From: Roseospirillum parvum
GTDB lineage: Bacteria > Pseudomonadota > Alphaproteobacteria > Rhodospirillales > Rhodospirillaceae
DNA: 64,000 nt
Direction of reading: 5' to 3'
Assembly: GCF_900100455.1 (NCBI RefSeq)
Contig: NZ_FNCV01000008.1
Location: forward strand, 1 to 64,000
Within the stretch, counting starts at the first letter, position 1; the number at the start of each line of letters is the position of its first letter. A program made the translations under genes and the position numbers. Shown piece by piece: positions 32,223 through 40,999 of this stretch. The notes beneath the pieces are model-generated. The model had not been told where the DNA came from and made no database searches. It saw nothing but the letters and a program-made list of their open reading frames with translations.

Positions 32223-34694
32223 GTGAGCCAGTTTGCCCCAGACCGTGATCCGGTGGCCTTGGTTCGCCGGATCGACCGCACCCGCCGGGCGCTGCTGTGG
32301 GAGCGCCTGTGGCGGCGTCTGTTTGTCCTGCCCTGGCTGCTGATGGCGATTGTGGCGCTGGCGGTCTCGGGTCTTGCCGGGGCGCTGCCGGGGCCGGCTC
32401 ATGTCCTGTTGCTGGTCGCCGTGGTGGCGCTGCTGGCGTGGCCGGTGGCGCGGCTGCGTGGGGTGCGCACGCCCGGGCTGGACGAGGCGGTGGCCCGGCT
32501 GGAGGCGACGGACCCGCGCCGGCCGGTATCCGCCCTGCTCGACCGCCTGACCGAGAGCCAGGCCACCGACCCGCTGACCCGTGCCCTGTGGCAGGCTCAC
32601 CAGGAGCGCATGGCCGAGGCTGCCGTGGCCTTGCCGGCGGCGCGTCCGGCGCCGGGGGTGCTGGCGGCCGACCGGCGCGGGGTCCGGGTGCTGGCGCTGC
32701 TCGCCCTGATCGTCGCCCTGGCCTGGGCCGGGCCGCGGGCCGGGGACAACCTGCGCGCCTTCCTGTCGCCGACCCTGGTGGCGCCGCCGGGCGCGGCGAC
32801 GGTGGAGTTGTGGATCAGCCCGCCCGCCTACACCGGCCGTCCGCCGCTGCGACGCACGGCGGCGGTGCCGCCGGCTGGCGAGGGCCCGGCGCCGGAAGCC
32901 GGCGAGTCGCCGCTCGAGGTCCCGGCCGGCAGCCAGTTGTCGCTGCTGGTCACGGGCGATGTGGCGCGGCCCCGGCTGGTTCTGGCGGCCGACGATCCGG
33001 GCCGCCTTCTGCCCCCCACCGAGAACGCCGAGGGCGCGGCCAGCCACCGCCTGGAGGTGACCCTGGACGACCCCGCCGCCGACCGTCTGGGGCTGGCCGA
33101 CGGGCCCCGGCGGCTGGCTCTGTGGCGGCTCGCCGTGCGCCCCGACCGGCCGCCCGAGGTGGCCTTCACGGCGCCGCCGGAGGGCGATTCGGCGCATCGC
33201 CTGCGCCTTGCCGGGCGGGCCGAGGATGACCACGGCCTGACCCAGGCCCGGTTGATTCTGGGGCTGGCCGGGCGGACCTCCGGGCCGCGTCTGGCCGAAC
33301 CCACGGTTCACCCGCTGGCCCTGCCCAGCCCGCCCCAGGGGGCGCCGCGCGAGGTCCGCCTGGGCAGCGCCCTGGACCTGACCGCCCACCCCTGGGCCGG
33401 ACTGGAAGTGACGGCCCACCTGGAGGTGAGTGACGGGGCCGGGCAGGTGGGGACCAGTCAGTCGGTCACCCTGATCCTGCCCGAGCGGCCCTTCCGCCAC
33501 CCCCTGGCGGCCGAGCTGATCGCCCAGCGCCGGGTGCTGATCCTGGCCCCGGAGCACACCCCCCGGGTGGCGGTGCGGCTCGACGCCCTGGCCGAGAGCG
33601 CCCTGGCCCGCCCGGAGCGGGTCCGTCAGCGGCCGGGGGCCGCCCTGGCCCTGGTCGTCGCCGCCCGCCGCCTGCGCCTGGAGCCGGGCCGAGCCGGCCG
33701 CCAGTCGGTGATCGATCTGTTGTGGGACATCGCCCTGGACCTGGAGGAGGGCGACCTGGGGGCAACCCGCCGACGCCTGGAGGCGGCTCATCAGGCGCTG
33801 AAGGACGCCCTGGCCGATCCGCACGCCTCGGCCGAGGAGCGCACCGCCCGCACCGAGGCCTTGCGCCGCGCCCTGGCCGACCATCTGGCCGAGCTGGCGG
33901 CCAACGCCCCCGAGCTGCCCCAGGGGCTGGCCGAGCAGTTGGACCGGGCGCCCGGGGTGCGCCGCCTCGATCCCTCGGCGCTGGAAGAGATGCTGAACGA
34001 GATCGAGCGGCTGTCGCGCCTGGGGGCGGGCGACGCCGCCACCGCCCTGCTCGACCGGCTGGCCGAGCAGTTGCGCGGGCTCGACGGCCTGACCCGGCTG
34101 TCTCCCAAGGCCGAGGAACGCCTGACAGCCGGAGCCAGCGTGCTGGCCGATCTGATGGCCCTGCGGCGCGATCAGGCGGCCCTGCACGACGAGACGTTTT
34201 CCGTCGGCAATCGGTCCACCCCGCCCGGCGCCCAGGTCGCCCGGGCCGGCCGCCAGGAGCATCTGCGCCACCGCCTGGGCGGTCTGCTGGCCCGCCTCGG
34301 CGAGCTGCTCGGCCGGCTGCCGCCCGACCTGGGCGCGGCGGAGTTGGAGATGCGCCGGGCCACCGAGGCCCTGGCCGGCGGCGACCACGAAGGCGCCGCC
34401 AGCGCCCAGGGGCGGGCCCTGGCGCGGCTCGACCAGGGGCTTGACGCGCTGCTGGAGGCGATCAGCCGGACCGCCGGCGGTGTTGCCCTGCCCGGCGCCA
34501 GCCGGCTGCCCGGCGGCGGCGAGGACCCCCTGGGCCGCCCGGTGCCCGATCCGGCCGACGGCCCCAAGGTGCCGGCGCCCAGCCGCCAGCGGGCCGAGGA
34601 CATCGTCGACGACCTGCGCCGCCGGCTGAACGAGCCGGATCGGGCGCCGACGGAACGCGATTATCTGAAGCGTCTTCTGCCCGGTTTTCGCTGA
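32223..34694 (+). CDS. TIGR02302/DUF4175 family membrane protein
   Basis: An 823-residue protein of the alphaproteobacterial TIGR02302 (DUF4175) family. Membrane helices lie at about 38–58, 62–82 and 156–173, and the remainder is a large probably periplasmic part. ELWISPPAYTGRPPL near residue 183 is the most characteristic stretch. The C-terminal 350 residues are helical and Glu/Arg-rich, predicted coiled coil. The function of the family is not established to my knowledge. The start used is GTG at 32223, without a strong ribosome site. It is convergent with the YqgE gene (18 bases apart) and begins just after B2 and its tail. Confidence 0.8.
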   Translation: MSQFAPDRDPVALVRRIDRTRRALLWERLWRRLFVLPWLLMAIVALAVSGLAGALPGPAHVLLLVAVVALLAWPVARLRGVRTPGLDEAVARLEATDPRRPVSALLDRLTESQATDPLTRALWQAHQERMAEAAVALPAARPAPGVLAADRRGVRVLALLALIVALAWAGPRAGDNLRAFLSPTLVAPPGAATVELWISPPAYTGRPPLRRTAAVPPAGEGPAPEAGESPLEVPAGSQLSLLVTGDVARPRLVLAADDPGRLLPPTENAEGAASHRLEVTLDDPAADRLGLADGPRRLALWRLAVRPDRPPEVAFTAPPEGDSAHRLRLAGRAEDDHGLTQARLILGLAGRTSGPRLAEPTVHPLALPSPPQGAPREVRLGSALDLTAHPWAGLEVTAHLEVSDGAGQVGTSQSVTLILPERPFRHPLAAELIAQRRVLILAPEHTPRVAVRLDALAESALARPERVRQRPGAALALVVAARRLRLEPGRAGRQSVIDLLWDIALDLEEGDLGATRRRLEAAHQALKDALADPHASAEERTARTEALRRALADHLAELAANAPELPQGLAEQLDRAPGVRRLDPSALEEMLNEIERLSRLGAGDAATALLDRLAEQLRGLDGLTRLSPKAEERLTAGASVLADLMALRRDQAALHDETFSVGNRSTPPGAQVARAGRQEHLRHRLGGLLARLGELLGRLPPDLGAAELEMRRATEALAGGDHEGAASAQGRALARLDQGLDALLEAISRTAGGVALPGASRLPGGGEDPLGRPVPDPADGPKVPAPSRQRAEDIVDDLRRRLNEPDRAPTERDYLKRLLPGFR

Positions 34695-34712
34695 CCTGGT
34701 TGGCGCGGGGGA

Positions 34713-35300
34713 TCAGGCGTGGCCGGCGGTGGCCGACAGCAGGCTGGGGTCGATGCCCAGCTTGGCGATGGCGCGGCTCCACTTGTCGTCCAGGTCGCGG
34801 CCGAACAGCAGGTCCTCGTCGGCCGGCACGTTCAGCCACACGTTGTGCTTGATTTCCTCGTCCAGCTGGCCGGCGCTCCAGCCGGCGTAGCCGAGCGACA
34901 TCATGCGCCGGATGGGGCCGCGCCCGGTGGCGATGTCGCGCAAGACGTCGGTGGTCGCGGTCAGCGCCGTGCGCGCGTCGACCAGCAGGGTGGTCTCGTT
35001 GCGATAGTCGGCACTGTGCAGCACGAAGCCGCGCGAGGTGTCGACCGGCCCGCCGAACAGCACCGGCAGGCCGTCGCAGGAGACGGTGGACTCGATGCCC
35101 AGTTGTTCCAGGATGTCGGGGAAGGTGATCTGGTCCAGCGCCCGGTTGACCACCAGTCCCATGGCGCCGTCCTCGTTGTGGGCGCAGACGAAGATCACCG
35201 AGCGGGAGAAGCGCGGATCGTCCATGCCCGGCATGGCGACCAGGCATTGCCCGGTGAGCGAGGTCTCTGGGGTCGGCAGGGTCGGCGTCATGAGGGGCAC
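34713..35300 (-). CDS. YqgE/AlgH family protein
   Basis: A 195-residue soluble protein of the UPF0301 (YqgE/AlgH) family, with the N-terminal LTGQCLVAMPGMDDPRFSRSVI pattern, CAHNEDGAMGLVVNR and VLFGGPVDTSRGFVLH, then LGYAGWSAGQLDEEI. All are conserved family blocks. The molecular role is not known. A divergent thiol reductase gene begins 285 bases away, so the pair shares an upstream region with no other gene. Confidence 0.93.
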   Translation of the reverse strand: MPLMTPTLPTPETSLTGQCLVAMPGMDDPRFSRSVIFVCAHNEDGAMGLVVNRALDQITFPDILEQLGIESTVSCDGLPVLFGGPVDTSRGFVLHSADYRNETTLLVDARTALTATTDVLRDIATGRGPIRRMMSLGYAGWSAGQLDEEIKHNVWLNVPADEDLLFGRDLDDKWSRAIAKLGIDPSLLSATAGHA

Positions 35301-35584
35301 ATATCCTGGATTGAACCGGTCCTGGGTTGAACCGGGCCGCGCCCTGCGCCAAGGCAGAAGCGGGCCTTGCTTGTGAGATGGCGTTTCGGCCGCGCCGCGC
35401 CAAGCCCCCGGGGGGTGATTTCGGCCGCGCCGGGTGGCCCGGGGGAGGCAGGGAGGCGGCCGAGACGCGGCCGAGACAGTGTTGACGACGGCGCCGGTTG
35501 GGGTCAGATAGGAGCCTCGCCGACCACCGCCACCCCCCTTGGCGGCGTATCGCCCGCCGAGACCCTGCCCCGATTGGACCCGCC

Positions 35585-37702
35585 ATGTGGACCCGCCTTG
35601 CCGCCTGTCTGTTGCTGCTGCTGGGCAGTGCCCCGGCCCTGGCCCAGGCGGCCCCCGGGGTCGGCCCGTGGACCCGGGGCGAGCAGGCCGACCTTCGGCT
35701 GATCGCGGCGCGCGACGCCAGCGGCCAGGGCGAGGTGTTGCGGGCCGGGCTGGAGTTCGCCCTCAAGGGCAACTGGAAGATCTACTGGCGCAGCCCCGGC
35801 GACGCCGGCTATCCGCCCTCGGTGGACTGGTCGGAGTCGACCAACGTGGCCGGGGTGGAGATGGCCTGGCCGGCGCCCGAGCGCTTCAGCGTGCTCGGCA
35901 TCGACACCATCGGCTATCACGATCACGTGATCCTGCCACTGTCCGTGCGCCCGGCCGAGCCGGGGGCGGGGGTCGAGCTGGTCGGCGCGGTGGACTACCT
36001 GATCTGCGACGACATCTGCATCCCGGCCAGCGCCCGGGTGGCCCTGTCGCTGCCCGGCGGCGCCGGCTCGCCGGGCGCCCAGGCGCACGCCCTGGCCCGC
36101 TTCGAGGCCCGGGTGCCGGGCGATGGCGCGGCCCACGGGCTGGCCCTGGTCGGCGCCACCCTGATCCCCGGGGACGGCGCGCGGCCGCCCGGGCTGGCCG
36201 TCGAGGTGACCGCCGAGCCGCCCCTGGGCGCTCCCGACCTGTTGGTGGAGCTGGGCGAGATGCCGGTCTTCCGGGCCCCCGAGGTCAGCCTGTCCGAGGG
36301 CGGCCGGCGGGCCATCCTGACCGCCCCGGCCGATCCCGCCCTGCTCCCCGAGGGGGGGCTGGAAGGGCGCCCGCTGACCCTGACCGTGATCGACGGGGCG
36401 CGCGGCCTGGAAGCCACCCTGACACCGCCCCTCGGCACCCCGGCCCCCGCCGCGCCAGCGGCCGCCGAGGCCGGCCTGGCGCTGATGCTGGGGCTGGCCC
36501 TGCTCGGCGGCCTGATCCTCAACCTGATGCCCTGCGTGCTGCCGGTGCTGTCGCTGAAGGTGCTCGGCGTGCTGGGTCACGGCGGGGCGCCGCCGGCCCA
36601 GGTGCGGGCCGGCTTCCTGGCCTCGGCGGCGGGCGTGGTGGTCACCTTCCTGGCCCTGGGCGGGGTGGCCATCGGCCTGAAGGCGGCGGGGCTGGCGGTG
36701 GGGTGGGGCATCCAGTTCCAGCAGCCGGTGTTCCTCGGCGTCATGGCCCTGCTGCTGACCCTGTTCGCGGCCAACCTGTGGGGCTTCTTCCAGGTGCCGC
36801 TGCCCGGCTTTCTGGGCAATCTGGGTGGCGCGGAAAACCGGGGCGAGACCACCGACGCCCCCTCGCTGGCCGGCCACTTCGGCACCGGGGTGCTGGCGAC
36901 CATCCTCGCCACGCCGTGTTCGGCGCCCTTCCTGGGCACCGCCGTGGGCTTCGCCCTGGCCCGGGGGTGGCTGGAAATCGGCCTGATCTTCCTCTTCCTC
37001 GGCCTGGGCATGGCGCTGCCCTATCTGGCGGTGGCGGCGGTGCCCGCCGTGGCCCGCCGGCTGCCCCGCCCGGGCGCCTGGATGAACACCCTGAAGGCGG
37101 TTCTCGGCGCCGCCCTGGCGGCCACCGCCGTGTGGCTGATCACCGTGCTGTGGCTCCAGGTGGGAGCACGGCTGGCCCTGGTCATGGCCGGCCTGATGGT
37201 GGCCCTGCTGGTCGCCCTGGCGGCGCGCGCCCTGATGGAGGGGCGCGGCCGCGCCATCGCCGGCGGCGTGGCGGTGCTTCTGCTGGTCGTCGGGGTGGCC
37301 CTGCCGGCGTTGCGCCCGGCGGTGCTCGAGCCGGCGCCGGTGGCCGCCGACGCCCTGTGGCAGCCCTTCGCGAAAGAGCGCATCGCCGGGCTGGTCGCCG
37401 AGGGCAAGGTGGTGGTGGTCGATGTCACCGCCCAGTGGTGCATCACCTGCCGGGTCAACAAGCTGGCGGTGCTTGATCGCGAGCCGGTGCTGGGGCGGCT
37501 GTCGGCTCCCGGCGTGGTTCCCCTGCGCGCCGACTGGACCAACCCCGATCCGGCCATCGGGGCCTATCTGGCCACCTTCGAGCGCTACGGCATCCCCTTC
37601 AACGCGGTCTACGGTCCGGGCGCGCCCGAGGGCCTCGTGCTGCCCGAGCTGCTGACCGAAGGCGCCGTGCTGGAGGCCCTGGACCGGGCCGCCGGGGAAT
37701 AG
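35585..37702 (+). CDS. DsbD/ScsB-type protein-disulfide reductase
   Basis: A 705-residue membrane protein that carries electrons from cytoplasmic thioredoxin to periplasmic thiol proteins. Order: signal peptide (about 1–21), N-terminal periplasmic domain with cysteine pair CDDIC, eight-helix DsbD domain with the two membrane cysteines in NLMPCVLP and ATPCSAPFLG, and a C-terminal thioredoxin domain with CITC. All redox cysteines are present. The N-terminal domain matches ScsB (copper-tolerance) more than DsbD-alpha, with WKIYWRSPGDAG. Periplasmic reductant would suit cytochrome c maturation or copper defence, and this window encodes two octaheme cytochromes and a bufferin locus. Confidence 0.9.
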   Translation: MWTRLAACLLLLLGSAPALAQAAPGVGPWTRGEQADLRLIAARDASGQGEVLRAGLEFALKGNWKIYWRSPGDAGYPPSVDWSESTNVAGVEMAWPAPERFSVLGIDTIGYHDHVILPLSVRPAEPGAGVELVGAVDYLICDDICIPASARVALSLPGGAGSPGAQAHALARFEARVPGDGAAHGLALVGATLIPGDGARPPGLAVEVTAEPPLGAPDLLVELGEMPVFRAPEVSLSEGGRRAILTAPADPALLPEGGLEGRPLTLTVIDGARGLEATLTPPLGTPAPAAPAAAEAGLALMLGLALLGGLILNLMPCVLPVLSLKVLGVLGHGGAPPAQVRAGFLASAAGVVVTFLALGGVAIGLKAAGLAVGWGIQFQQPVFLGVMALLLTLFAANLWGFFQVPLPGFLGNLGGAENRGETTDAPSLAGHFGTGVLATILATPCSAPFLGTAVGFALARGWLEIGLIFLFLGLGMALPYLAVAAVPAVARRLPRPGAWMNTLKAVLGAALAATAVWLITVLWLQVGARLALVMAGLMVALLVALAARALMEGRGRAIAGGVAVLLLVVGVALPALRPAVLEPAPVAADALWQPFAKERIAGLVAEGKVVVVDVTAQWCITCRVNKLAVLDREPVLGRLSAPGVVPLRADWTNPDPAIGAYLATFERYGIPFNAVYGPGAPEGLVLPELLTEGAVLEALDRAAGE

Positions 37703-37736
37703 CCGCCGCCCAGTTGCCGCCGCCCAGTTTGCCCGC

Positions 37737-38606
37737 TCAGTGCGACAGCAGCACCGGGATCGGGGCGTGGGCCAGGATGTGGCGGGTCACCCCGCCCAGG
37801 ATCAACTGACGCAGCCGGGAATGGGTATAGGCGCCCATCACCAACAGGTCGGCCCTGGCGTCCTGCGCCCCCTTGAGCAGGGCCGGCCCGGCCCCGGCGC
37901 CGACCGGCAGGATGCGCCGCGTCTCCACCGCCACGTCGTGCCACGCCAGATGGGTTTCCAGGTCGGCGGCGCCGATGCCGCGCTCGCTCTCGGTGTCGTC
38001 GGCGATCAGCGCCACCACCGCCTCGGCCCGGGTCAGGATGGGCAGGGCCACGCTGACCGCGCGCGCCGCCTCGGCGCTGCCGTTCCAGGCGATGGCCACC
38101 CGCCGGCCCACCGACTCCGGCGTCTCGGCCGGGGCGGCGAGCACCGGGCGGCCGCTTTCCATGAGGGCCGCGTTGAGGGTGATCAGGGCGCTGCCGTCAT
38201 CGCTGCCCGGGCGGGCGGCGACCACCATGTCGGCCACCCGGCCGCGACAGGCGACCAGGGTATCCTCGACCCCGACCAGTTCCTTGTAGCTGGCCGAAAC
38301 CTCGGGCGGGCCGGGCGGCTCCACATCGGTGGGAATGGCGTAGCGGCCGCAGAAATCGTCGAACAGGGCGCGCACCTTGGCGGCGGTGTCGCGGCCCTCG
38401 CGCTCGGCCACCTCCATCATCTCGTCGACCATGGCGCCGGACATCGCCTCGCCGACCAGGGGCACCGACTGGGCCGGATCGGGCCGGACGTGCAGGGCCT
38501 CCACATGGCAGGACTGGTCGCGGGCCACCGCCATCGCGGTCTCCAGCACCGACGCCCCACCAGCCGGATCGGAAAGCACCGCCAGCATGGTCCTGATCCC
38601 GGTCAT
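37737..38606 (-). CDS. Universal stress protein (tandem UspA)
   Basis: A 289-residue cytoplasmic protein with two UspA-like halves. The C-terminal half has the best motif, LLVMGAYTHSRLRQLILGGVTRHIL, matching the ATP-binding G-2x-G-9x-G(S/T) pattern; the N-terminal half carries the first fold with less conserved glycines. AIAWNGSAEAARAV opens the second domain. The ATG at 38606 has a GGAGGG ribosome site. It diverges from the second octaheme module, so the intervening 195 bases hold both promoters; a role in anaerobic or sulfur stress is possible but not shown. Confidence 0.88.
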   Translation of the reverse strand: MTGIRTMLAVLSDPAGGASVLETAMAVARDQSCHVEALHVRPDPAQSVPLVGEAMSGAMVDEMMEVAEREGRDTAAKVRALFDDFCGRYAIPTDVEPPGPPEVSASYKELVGVEDTLVACRGRVADMVVAARPGSDDGSALITLNAALMESGRPVLAAPAETPESVGRRVAIAWNGSAEAARAVSVALPILTRAEAVVALIADDTESERGIGAADLETHLAWHDVAVETRRILPVGAGAGPALLKGAQDARADLLVMGAYTHSRLRQLILGGVTRHILAHAPIPVLLSH

Positions 38607-38801
38607 CTTGAGTTTCCCTCCCTTAACCGGCCGCGCGCGTCGGCCCCTGAATGCCCTGACAATATGGGGCTTCGGGACCGATAAGCAAAGTGAGCGGTGA
38701 AACGGCGCCAACATCTCCCGGTTGATCTGGACAGCCACGATGGGGGTCCATTACGCTTCCCTCAAGTGTCCGCCCTTGACAGCGCTTTGGGGAAGGCCGT
38801 C

Positions 38802-40391
38802 ATGCCATATCGCGTCACCCTGGCCCTGCTCGTCGGCCTGATCCTGGCGGCGCCGGGCGCGGCCTGGGCCAGCGGCACCAAGTCGACCGCCGACCACGGC
38901 AAGTTCGAGCAGTTGAAGGGCCCCTTCAAGAGCGGCCCGGAAGTCACCGCCGCCTGCCTGGAGTGCCACACCGAGGCGGCCAGCCAACTCCACAAGACAA
39001 CCCACTGGAGCTGGGCCTTCATCAGCCCGATCACCGGCGAGGAGCTGGGAAAGCGCAACGTCGTCAACAACTTCTGCGTCGCCACGGCGACCAACTGGCC
39101 GCGTTGCACCTCGTGCCACATCGGCTATGGCTGGGACGACGACAGCTTTGATCTGAGCCAGGAAACGGCGGTCGACTGTCTGGTCTGTCACGACACCACC
39201 GGGACCTACAAAAAATACCCCGCCGGGGCCGGCCATCCGGCCTACGTGGACAAGACCTTCCCGCCCAACAACCCCAACGGGGAGATGTTCGAGGCGGTTG
39301 ACCTCGGCAAGGTGGCGCGCAGCGTCGGGCGCACCGGGCGCGACACCTGCGGCGCCTGCCACTTCACCGGCGGCGGCGGCAACGGGGTCAAGCACGGCGA
39401 CATGGACACCTCGCTGATCGACCCGCCGCGGGCGCTTGACGTGCACATGTCCCCCGACGGCGAGGGCTTCACCTGCGCCACCTGCCACAACCCCGATGGC
39501 CACGACGTGCCGGGCTCGCGCTACGCCCCCACCGCCCGCGACACGGCCGGCTTCGACACCCCGAGCGCCGTCTACAAAAGCCACGCCACCTGCGAATCGT
39601 GCCATGGCACCGAAGCCCACGCCGCCCACCCCAAGCTCAACGATCACACCGACAAGGTGGCCTGCCAGACCTGCCACATCCCCGAATACGCCCGGGGCGG
39701 CTTCAAGACCAAGATGTGGTGGGACTGGTCCACCGCCGGCACCAAGGTGGATGGCCAGAAGGTGGTGAAGGACGCCGACGGCTATCCCCTGCACGACGTC
39801 AAGAAGGGCGATTTCCGGTGGCAGGCCAACGTGGTGCCGGAGTACTTCTGGTTCGACGGGCGGATCGACTACACCCTTCTGAACGAAACCATCGATCCCC
39901 AGGGGGTGGTGGAGATCAATTCCTTCTCCGGCGGCCCGCACGACCCCACCGCGCGCATCTGGCCGTTCAAGGTGATGCGCGGTCGCCAGCCGATCGACGC
40001 CGAGAAGAACATCCTCGCCGTGCCCCACCTGTTCGGCCAGGACGAGGACGCCTTCTGGGGCGGCGGCAAGTTCGACTGGAACAAGGCCCTGAGGGCCGGC
40101 CTGCGCGAGCGCGGGGTCGACTACTCGGGGTCCCACGCCTTCGTGGAATCGGCCTACTACTGGCCGATCACCCACATGGTGGCGCCCAAGGAGGACGCCG
40201 TCGGCTGCAACGAATGCCACACCACCGACGGCCGGCTGGCCAGCCTGTCGGGCTTCTACATGCCGGGCCGCGATTCCATCGACTGGCTGAGCAAGCTGGG
40301 CTGGGCCTCGGTCGCCCTGGCCCTGGCGGCGGTCACCGGCCACGCCCTGATCCGCGTCTTCTTCGCCCTGTTCCATAAGGTGAGCCAATGA
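38802..40391 (+). CDS. Octaheme cytochrome c, tetrathionate reductase family (copy 2)
   Basis: A 529-residue paralogue of the octaheme protein at 27174, with eight CxxCH sites (CLECH, CTSCH, CLVCH, CGACH, CATCH, CESCH, CQTCH, CNECH) and the OTR signature VKHGDMDTSLIDP. Long blocks are shared with copy 1, such as IWPFKVMRGRQP and WPITHMVAP. Differences include an insertion around KTFPPNNPNGEMFEAVD between haems 3 and 4. The signal peptide begins at ATG 38802 behind GGGGAAGG; the frame is open further upstream but lacks homology. A C-terminal membrane helix (about 500–520) is again present. The cytochrome b start overlaps its stop. Confidence 0.88.
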   Translation: MPYRVTLALLVGLILAAPGAAWASGTKSTADHGKFEQLKGPFKSGPEVTAACLECHTEAASQLHKTTHWSWAFISPITGEELGKRNVVNNFCVATATNWPRCTSCHIGYGWDDDSFDLSQETAVDCLVCHDTTGTYKKYPAGAGHPAYVDKTFPPNNPNGEMFEAVDLGKVARSVGRTGRDTCGACHFTGGGGNGVKHGDMDTSLIDPPRALDVHMSPDGEGFTCATCHNPDGHDVPGSRYAPTARDTAGFDTPSAVYKSHATCESCHGTEAHAAHPKLNDHTDKVACQTCHIPEYARGGFKTKMWWDWSTAGTKVDGQKVVKDADGYPLHDVKKGDFRWQANVVPEYFWFDGRIDYTLLNETIDPQGVVEINSFSGGPHDPTARIWPFKVMRGRQPIDAEKNILAVPHLFGQDEDAFWGGGKFDWNKALRAGLRERGVDYSGSHAFVESAYYWPITHMVAPKEDAVGCNECHTTDGRLASLSGFYMPGRDSIDWLSKLGWASVALALAAVTGHALIRVFFALFHKVSQ

Positions 40392-40987
40392 CCCGCGACA
40401 TGGTCTTCTCGCGCTTCGAGCGCTTCTGGCACTGGTCGCAGGCGGCGCTGATCATCCACCTGATCATGACCGGCTTCGAGGTCAACGGGGCCTATGAGTT
40501 CTATGGCTACGAGCGGGCCGCCGAGCTGCACCGCTTCAATGCCTGGCTGCTGCTGGGGCTGTCGGTGTTCGCCATCTTCTGGCACTTCATCAGCGGCGAG
40601 TGGAAGCAGTACATCCCGACCACCGACAAGATGCGCGCCGTGCTGCGCTACTACACCCTGGACATCTTCAAGAAGGATTCGGTCCACCCCTTCAAGATGA
40701 CCCCGCTGGTCAAGCACAACCCCTTGCAGCGCATTGCCTACTCCGCCTTCAACCTGATGATCCTGCCGATCATCTGGGTCTCCGGCCTGCTGTACATGTA
40801 CTACAACGACTGGCCCGACATCGGCATGGAGAACGTGCCGCTGGCCCTGGTGGCCGGCATCCACACCGCCGCCGGCTTCGCCATGCTGGTGTTCCTGATC
40901 GTGCACGTCTACATGATCTTCACCGGCAAGCCGCTGATGCGCTACCTGAAGGCGATGATCACCGGCTACGAGGACAGCCACGACTGA
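40388..40987 (+). CDS. Cytochrome b subunit paired with octaheme cytochrome (copy 2)
   Basis: A 199-residue inner-membrane cytochrome b, paralogous to the protein at 28772. It shares RFERFWHWSQAALI at the N terminus, the SGEWKQYIP loop (GQWKQYMF in copy 1), and the C-terminal VHVYMIFTGKPLMRYLKAMITGYE. Histidines in the first, second and fourth helices are the likely haem ligands. It lacks the N-terminal extension and acidic C-terminal tail of copy 1. It ends 12 bases before a convergent kinase-like gene, with no obvious terminator hairpin. Confidence 0.87.
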   Translation: MTRDMVFSRFERFWHWSQAALIIHLIMTGFEVNGAYEFYGYERAAELHRFNAWLLLGLSVFAIFWHFISGEWKQYIPTTDKMRAVLRYYTLDIFKKDSVHPFKMTPLVKHNPLQRIAYSAFNLMILPIIWVSGLLYMYYNDWPDIGMENVPLALVAGIHTAAGFAMLVFLIVHVYMIFTGKPLMRYLKAMITGYEDSHD

Positions 40988-40999
40988 GCGCGCCGCGGA

